Source: Cervus elaphus (Eukaryota; Chordata; Mammalia; Artiodactyla; Cervidae). Taken from it: a stretch of 64,000 nt of DNA. Location: assembly GCF_910594005.1 (NCBI RefSeq), contig NC_057815.1:80027552-80091551 (forward strand), in the 5' to 3' direction. The stretch's first letter is position 1; every line of letters starts with the position of its first letter. Under the pieces are notes generated by a model, which was not told the DNA's origin, did no database searches, and saw only the letters and a list, made by a program, of their open reading frames with translations. This document shows, piece by piece, positions 58,557 to 64,000 of the stretch. Made by a program: the position numbers and the translations under genes.

Positions 58557-59677
58557 GTGTATATTTATAATGATTATTATAAGAACTTTATGATATTGCT
58601 GGTGTGATGCTGTTTTACAGATGAGGGGCTCAGGACTCAGGAAAGGAAGCCCAAGATCACACAGCTAGAACGTGGCTGAGCTGGACTTGAACACCTGTCT
58701 GATCTTTCCTCTCTGCCATGTACACTCTCACCATCGTGGTAACAGGGCTTTTAGGGTTTTCTAAAGGAGAACACCAAGAAATGCATAGGTTTTTGATAGG
58801 ATATATACCACTGTGGATCCCCCATGCCATAAGCATAGGCCTTTGATCATCTAAAGATGTGAGGTAAGTGGTGAGGCATCTCTGAGATTCTGTGACCTTT
58901 GGAAAAGCTGCCTGCGTTGTGTGGGACCAGCTGTACCCTTTTGAGGGAAGAAGGGGATCTGGGTGGGAAGACCTGCTGGAAGGCAGCAAGGCAGAGTAGA
59001 ATGAACAAGATTGAGTCTGTCTCCTGTGGGCAAGTCTACCCTGACTATCAGTAAAGTCAGGGGGTAAAAGCACCAACTCGATCAGATTATTGGGAAGGTC
59101 AGAATTAGATGAGACGAAGAATAAATATCCTGTGATATCTGCAAAATACCCAACAGTTGTTCGTTGCATTTGCAAAGGGACTTCATCTTACCCTGTCTTC
59201 CCGCAGCTCTCTCATGCACACACTCACTGAGGGACACACCCTCACTCCTGCTTAAAATTTTGCAGGCAGTCTCTTTCATGTGAGCTTGAGAAACCGTCAG
59301 CTTGTATAAAAAGTCTATCATTTCTGCATAATTTCCCACTGCCTCCACACTCCACTTTCTGAGTTTATATGAAGGGCTCAAAGGACATTGGGTGTCCACT
59401 CTAGTCCTTCCAGACAGTCCAGCCAAGCTTGTGGTCACGTCTTCCCTGGTTGGAGAAATGGGAATGCTGGTTGGGTTTGGCTTTCGTCTCCTTCCTCTGT
59501 GACGGGCTGCCTCACTGACTCCTCCCGAAGCCTCAGCCTTCCTAGAGCACCGAAGGCTTCTTGAGCCTGGAGGCATGACAGTGTCCAAGTGCCTAGAACT
59601 CCACACCTTCACCCGCCTGGAGTGGACAAGGGTTAGCCACACAGTGAAGTCTTGTGTCCTCTGTTCTCTTCCGGCAG

Positions 59678-59735
59678 AACCAGCTTCTAGCAAAAGGACT
59701 GCTGTTCGTGGAGGAGAAGATCAAGCTGTGTGAAG
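59678..59735 (+). CDS. PRR5L: PRR5L, coding exon 4, residues 99-118 (first base)
   Basis: The acceptor CTCTTCCGGCAG precedes NQLLAKGLLFVEEKIKLCE and the first G of the next codon (58 bp, phase 0 in and phase 1 out). The peptide parallels NQLLTKGMVILRDKIRFYEG of PRR5 and extends the HbrB-like region. The exon appears to end at GAAG followed by GCAAGT, a GC-type donor, since no GT lies at the homologous position. The nearest GT (59740) would add four bases and has a poor context. The rest of the protein is encoded outside the window, so the gene is truncated by the window edge, not broken. Identification is by recollection of PRR5L and PRR5. Confidence 0.92.
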
Positions 59736-60090
59736 GCAAGTACAAGGCAGCCCCCGTCTGGCGGGAACTCTGACTCAGCCTTTGATGCTTGGACAGCTGA
59801 AATGAGTCTGTCTGAGACAGGCAGGCTCCAAGCACGTGAGTCACCCCACCACCTCTTCTCCAGCTAGGCGGCAGCGTTTCAGTTTGAGTCAGCCACTCCT
59901 GGCTGGGTGCAAGGCAGACTGTTTGAGAAATGAGGGGGAATTAGGGTGGCCTCTTGGGAGACCCCGTTAAGGGCTGGTTTTCACAAGATGCTGCCAGGGG
60001 TCACCTTTGAAGGAATACATTATATTGTAGATCCTGTTCCCTCTGGTCTGATCCAGGCTATTTCCTATTGACCTTTGTCCTGTTTCTCAG

Positions 60091-60298
60091 GGCTTCCCTG
60101 GTGGCTCAGATGGTAAAGAATCCACCTGCAATGTGGGAGACCTGGGTTCGATCCCTGGATTGGGAAGATCCCCTGGAAAAGGGAACAGCTACCCACTCCA
60201 GTATTCTGGCCTGGAGAACTCCATGGACAGAGGAGCCTGGCAGGCTGCAGTCCATGGGGTCACAAAGAGTTGGACACGACCGAGCAGACTTGCACTGT
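60091..60298 (+). repeat. Bov-tA-type SINE, close to consensus
   Basis: GGGCTTCCCTGGTGGCTCAG, GGTTCGATCCCTGGATTGGG and AGAGTTGGACACGACCGAGC. Few changes from my recollection of the family, so relatively young. Confidence 0.95.
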
Positions 60299-62354
60299 TT
60301 CTTGAGGTCGTATCTGTCAGGTGGTCCACTCATTTGAGGGAGACTAAGCAGGCACCCACTCAGTGGGGTAAGGTTTAAGAAGCAAAAGAACATTTTCCCA
60401 GCCTTAAAAGATTCTAGAGTCTAACTGATAGAAAGGCATTGAATGGAGCTGGGAGGTGGGATGAAGGCAAGAGTTGGCCGACAGACCCCTTGGCTCCACT
60501 GATGGTTACTGTCAGCTCCCGTCAATGTGGATCGTGACTGTAGCTTGCCACCTACTTCTTGGGTGACTTTTGGTGAGTTTCTCACCTCTTTGAGTCTTGA
60601 TTTTTCCAATAATTTTTAAAATGATAAAATGGAGCTAGGGATTATAGGGGATGTAAGGAGTAGAACCAGCATAGCGCTGTCCCTGGCACATAGTAGGTAT
60701 GCACACTAGTTCCTTCTTTTTTTCCTACTCCAGCCTCGAGACTTCTATCTGTTGGTCAAGTTTACTTCTAGATTCAGACGCATTAGGCAGTAGACCATCC
60801 CTTTTTCTCTTCCCCTTCTCTGGGAAAGACACTTGTGTACCGTGTCGTGTCTTCTAGAAAGACAAAATAGGAAGAAAAATGAGAAACTGACCCTGGAAAG
60901 TCCCAGGGCCTGGCACACAGTGAGTGCTCACCAAAACTTTGCAAAAACCAGAGGTTCCAAATTAACCTGTCTACTCAGGAGTTGACTGAACCTGAAGCCT
61001 TGTTTCCCTCGAATGCAATTACGTTGAGAGCTTCATGGCCTTTTTGCATTTTGGAGTGGGGCTAGTACCCAGGCATGAAAGGTGGGTGGCTTCCAGGTCT
61101 TCGACCACATTGTAAGTCATTTGGAGAATTATTTCATGCTCCTGGAAATGTGGATAACCAGAGTTAGAACAAGATCCTGAGCAAAACCAGAGATTCAAGG
61201 GCCCTTAAAAGGGAAAGTTGATGGTCTCTTGCCCAGGTGACACTCAACATAGCTACATTCAGAGTGAAAATTCAGGCACAGAGCTTGACAGGAGAAACAA
61301 GGGCATCCAAGTGTCTGTGTTTCTGCTCCAAAGTGTGACTGGAGGGCAGTGGGCCGGGATGATCTTGTTGGGTCCCATCTTGTCCTGGGGGTTAGGTGGC
61401 AGGGTCCTTTCTGCACAAGTGAAGGCGCTCTTACATCTTCAACCAGAACATTTCTACATGTTAATTTTGTATGTTATAACTCCAAGAAAGATTTTATTTG
61501 GATGAAAGTGTTTTGCTATAAAATCAAGTTTGGAATCCATCATTGAATAACCTGTACTTTATCAACCTGGCTTGTACTCGTCCACCCTGACTGATGGCTG
61601 CAGAAGGGACAGAGGCAGCCCTTAGCTCTGTGGTTCTCTTTTGTAGGCAGCGTATGCCTGGTTAGTATCAGTAATCTTTTCTAGAGCTTTAGTGACCTTG
61701 GAAGAATTTCTCAGACTTATTCTGTATACCTCTGGTGATCTAAACCTCTGTGGCAATTAGAGGACAGTTTTTAATAAGATAGTTTTTAATAGAAGCCTCC
61801 ATCCAGACCCCTTTCATCTTTGTAGAGGAGTAAGCCCTTGACTTGGGGGCTGTTCTTGGAGGTGGAGTCACCTTGTCCCATTAACTCTTTCCTCCCCAGG
61901 CTACTCTGTTTAGCTTGTCTCTCTGATGTTCTTCTCTGAACACTTTCCAAAACCTCCATTCCTCTCTGAAGTTTGCAGCCGACAGTTAGACCCAGGTTCC
62001 CAGGAGAGGCACCTTCCTGTTGCCGGGTTGAATGAAGACTGCATGTGCCATGAGTATTCCGTCTGGGACCTGAAGGGGAGAAAGTAGGAGCAGCACTGAG
62101 CAGCAGGCTTTTCTGTCCCATCCTTCTAGTCGGCAGGGCCTCTGCTTGTCTCTGTGATGGAAGGCTCAGGGTAAGGGCCGTCAGTAAAGGAGCTGGTGCA
62201 GCCTTTTCCCCTTTGAGACATTCTGTCCAAGTGTTGGGGTTCACGTTGGTTTTAGGCACCAGCATGACCTAATGTTTCAGACTGTCCTCTTGATTTCCTG
62301 GCTCCTCCCTGCAGTGAACTAGCAAACCTGCCTTTGAAAAGAGGATGGTGATTG

Positions 62355-62500
62355 GTTGATTCATTCAGACATTTATTGATTATCTACTATACCAGGTACT
62401 TTGCTAGGTGCCGAGAACACAGTGGTGAGCAAAACTTCATAGGATTACGAGTCCTGAAGGTGCTCACAACCTGGTAGTGGAGACATGTATTAATCAAATC
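62355..62500. repeat. L2-like LINE fragment
   Basis: TTCATTCAGACATTTATTGA, ACTATACCAGGTACTTTGCT and CAGTGGTGAGCAAAACTTCA follow the L2 3'-end pattern. Confidence 0.55.
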
Positions 62501-64000
62501 ACCACCAAATATAAAACCATAACTGAGACAAGTACTAAGAATACAATCCATAACAGGGGAGTTTGACCAATGGGGGAGACTTTCCTGTGGAAGTGATGCT
62601 AGAGTTGAAACTATGAAGAAGATGAACACTTCATCAGTTTATGAAGATAAACAGATGTAGGTTAGGCAAAGAGAGAAGGCAGAGAATAGTCTCAACAAAG
62701 GAACTAGCATGTGCAAAAGCCCTGTGGCATGGAGGGAGGATGGTGAGTGTAAGGGACTAAAATAAAATTCACGTAGAAGGGGAATTCAGAAGAGGATGAA
62801 GATACAGAAGCAGGAAACAGACTCTCCCCAGCGGGGTTGCCATGGTGTGGTTTTCTTTATCGAAGAGCAAAGGAAAATGTTGGAGCTGACTGTTAAGTCC
62901 TGCCTGCCCTGTCCTGTCCCATATTTGGGTTAAAAGGTAACCTCCTCCCACTCACCAGCCCTGGCATTTACAAAAACCTATACACTCAATACTTCCTATT
63001 CATTCAATCAAAGATTTCCAAACAGTGAATTACCAATGTGTCTGGCACCATGCTAAGCACTAGAATTAGAAAGGTGAGCAGGAAGACAAGGCCGGTGCCC
63101 TTATTCCCGTGCTAGTGGAGGAGACAGAGAAGTGAATGAGTGATTCCAACAGAGTGTAATTAGTTCTTGGCTAATTACAAAGGAGAGTAGAGGGTGTTAT
63201 GGATTTGCATTCTGGTGTGTTTCACTCTGACCTTTTAAAATCGGCACATCTTTGGTCCTGCCTGCTAAAGTCATGGCTTCATTCTGTTCTCTCTCCCAGC
63301 CACTGCTTTTGTTGTCCGTTAAACTAATAGATAGACATCGCTAAGTGAATCTTTCAAGATCTGTTCAGTGGATCTGGCAACGTATTGCCAGACGCATCTC
63401 TCAGTGTCTAATCTTGGCTGACCCAGTTTCCCTGCCTCAGCTGGACAGAGACAGTGCCCAGTCAGCTCTGTTATCTAGGTCATTAAACAGCAGCTGCCAT
63501 GCAGACTCCCCTCTGCCAGTGCCTGCCTTTCCTGCAGGTGCAAAGTTCCTCAAACAGCCTTCCGGTGGTGTTGGGTGACCTGTGTCCATCTAGCCTGGGG
63601 GGAGCACTTGGCCAGGACTCAGGCTTCCTGATCGCGGGGGTGTAGGTAGACACGGCGTCAGGAGGTGGCTGTGTTTTGCAGGTGACCATTCAGAGAGTAA
63701 TGCCCTTCTGGTTACAGTGGGTGGAGGTGATAGTTTCTAAGTCCTCTTTCCATCTTTCTCAAGTGGTAGCTCAAATCTAGACTGAAAAGCCAGTGTCTTA
63801 GTAATTGCAAAAAAAAAAAAAAAAGATAATATATAACTGTGCACTTGATCTTGCTGGATTCTATTGACAAGAACATGGGTTCTGGAACCCCAGCTTGGCC
63901 TTCTACCTGTGTTCCTTTGAGCCCAGATACCTGGCATGTCTGAGCTGTAAAGCAGGGTAATAGCGTCCGTTCATGAGATGCTTATAGATAAATAGCACAG

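Larger units (their letters stand above)
46088..59677. other. PRR5L: PRR5L intron between coding exons 3 and 4
   Basis: A GT-AG intron of 13590 bp. Besides the elements listed individually it holds L2/MIR-like pieces (46180-46285, 47250-47450, 54000-54190, 58605-58700). The stretches 48000-49120, 49340-50430, 50660-51190, 51420-52450, 54850-57050 and 57260-58370 contain no gene I recognise. A 203-codon minus-strand frame at 59082-59693 overlaps the next exon antisense and has no known homology. Confidence 0.85.
59736..64000. other. PRR5L: Start of the next PRR5L intron (runs off the window)
   Basis: No further coding exon of PRR5L is seen. It contains one SINE (60091-60298), MIR/L2-like pieces (60540-60720, 62355-62500, 62580-62760, 63000-63125) and an A16 run (63809-63824). 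The remainder, notably 60730-62340 and 63130-63800, shows nothing recognisable. Confidence 0.8.

Noticed and set aside
59082..59693. 203-codon minus-strand frame overlapping PRR5L coding exon 4
   Set aside because: No recognisable homology, no splice or promoter context, and part of it is the shadow of the real exon.
59740..59745. GT at 59740 as the donor of PRR5L coding exon 4
   Set aside because: Context CAA|GTACAA is weak and the product would not fit the expected E-G continuation. GCAAGT at 59736 fits better.
1..64000. CRISPR arrays, operons, phage or insertion-sequence systems
   Set aside because: The repeats, splice sites and CpG depletion show vertebrate nuclear DNA. No regularly spaced identical repeats with unique spacers and no prokaryotic gene clusters are present.

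Overview
The window is nuclear DNA of a ruminant, most likely cattle or a close relative. The basis is the interspersed repeats: more than fifteen tRNA-derived Bov-tA/BovA SINEs, 3' ends of the BovB (RTE) LINE, and ruminant-type L1 tails, all recognisable by eye, plus CHR-type SINEs shared with other cetartiodactyls. No bacterial, plasmid or phage gene is present, and most open reading frames are chance frames or repeat shadows.

One protein-coding gene is supported: the 5' half of PRR5L (Protor-2, a Rictor-binding accessory subunit of mTORC2) on the + strand. Four spliced coding exons are visible at 28335-28498 (the exon itself starts at 28211), 30575-30655, 46039-46087 and 59678-59735. They join in a continuous reading frame for 117 residues plus the first base of codon 118. 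The remaining exons lie beyond 64000. A CpG island at about 5480-6960 is the likely promoter and non-coding first-exon region, about 21 kb upstream of the first coding exon.

Layout. 1-5480: intergenic or far-upstream DNA with old MIR/L2 and L1 fragments, a (GT)20 tract and a BovB tail. 5480-6960: CpG island. 6960-28210: probable first intron, rich in SINEs, a BovB tail, DNA-transposon relics (MER20, MER5A, MER2-like), an L1 tail, a MaLR-type LTR carrying a mariner hairpin, and a three-deep nested insertion. 28211-30655: first two coding exons and a 2.1 kb intron containing two overlapping perfect palindromes. 30656-46038: 15.4 kb intron dominated by a 1.4 kb minisatellite at 39043-40471. 46088-59677: 13.6 kb intron with a Tigger-like element and many SINEs. 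59736-64000: start of the next intron, apparently opened by a GC donor.

The points most worth checking are the GC-AG intron, the two candidate start codons of PRR5L, the G-rich minisatellite, the palindrome pair at 29411-29454, the mariner hairpin related to bovine repeat-derived microRNAs, and the long duplication around an L1/SINE composite at 42199-42621. I saw no convincing new multi-gene biological system.
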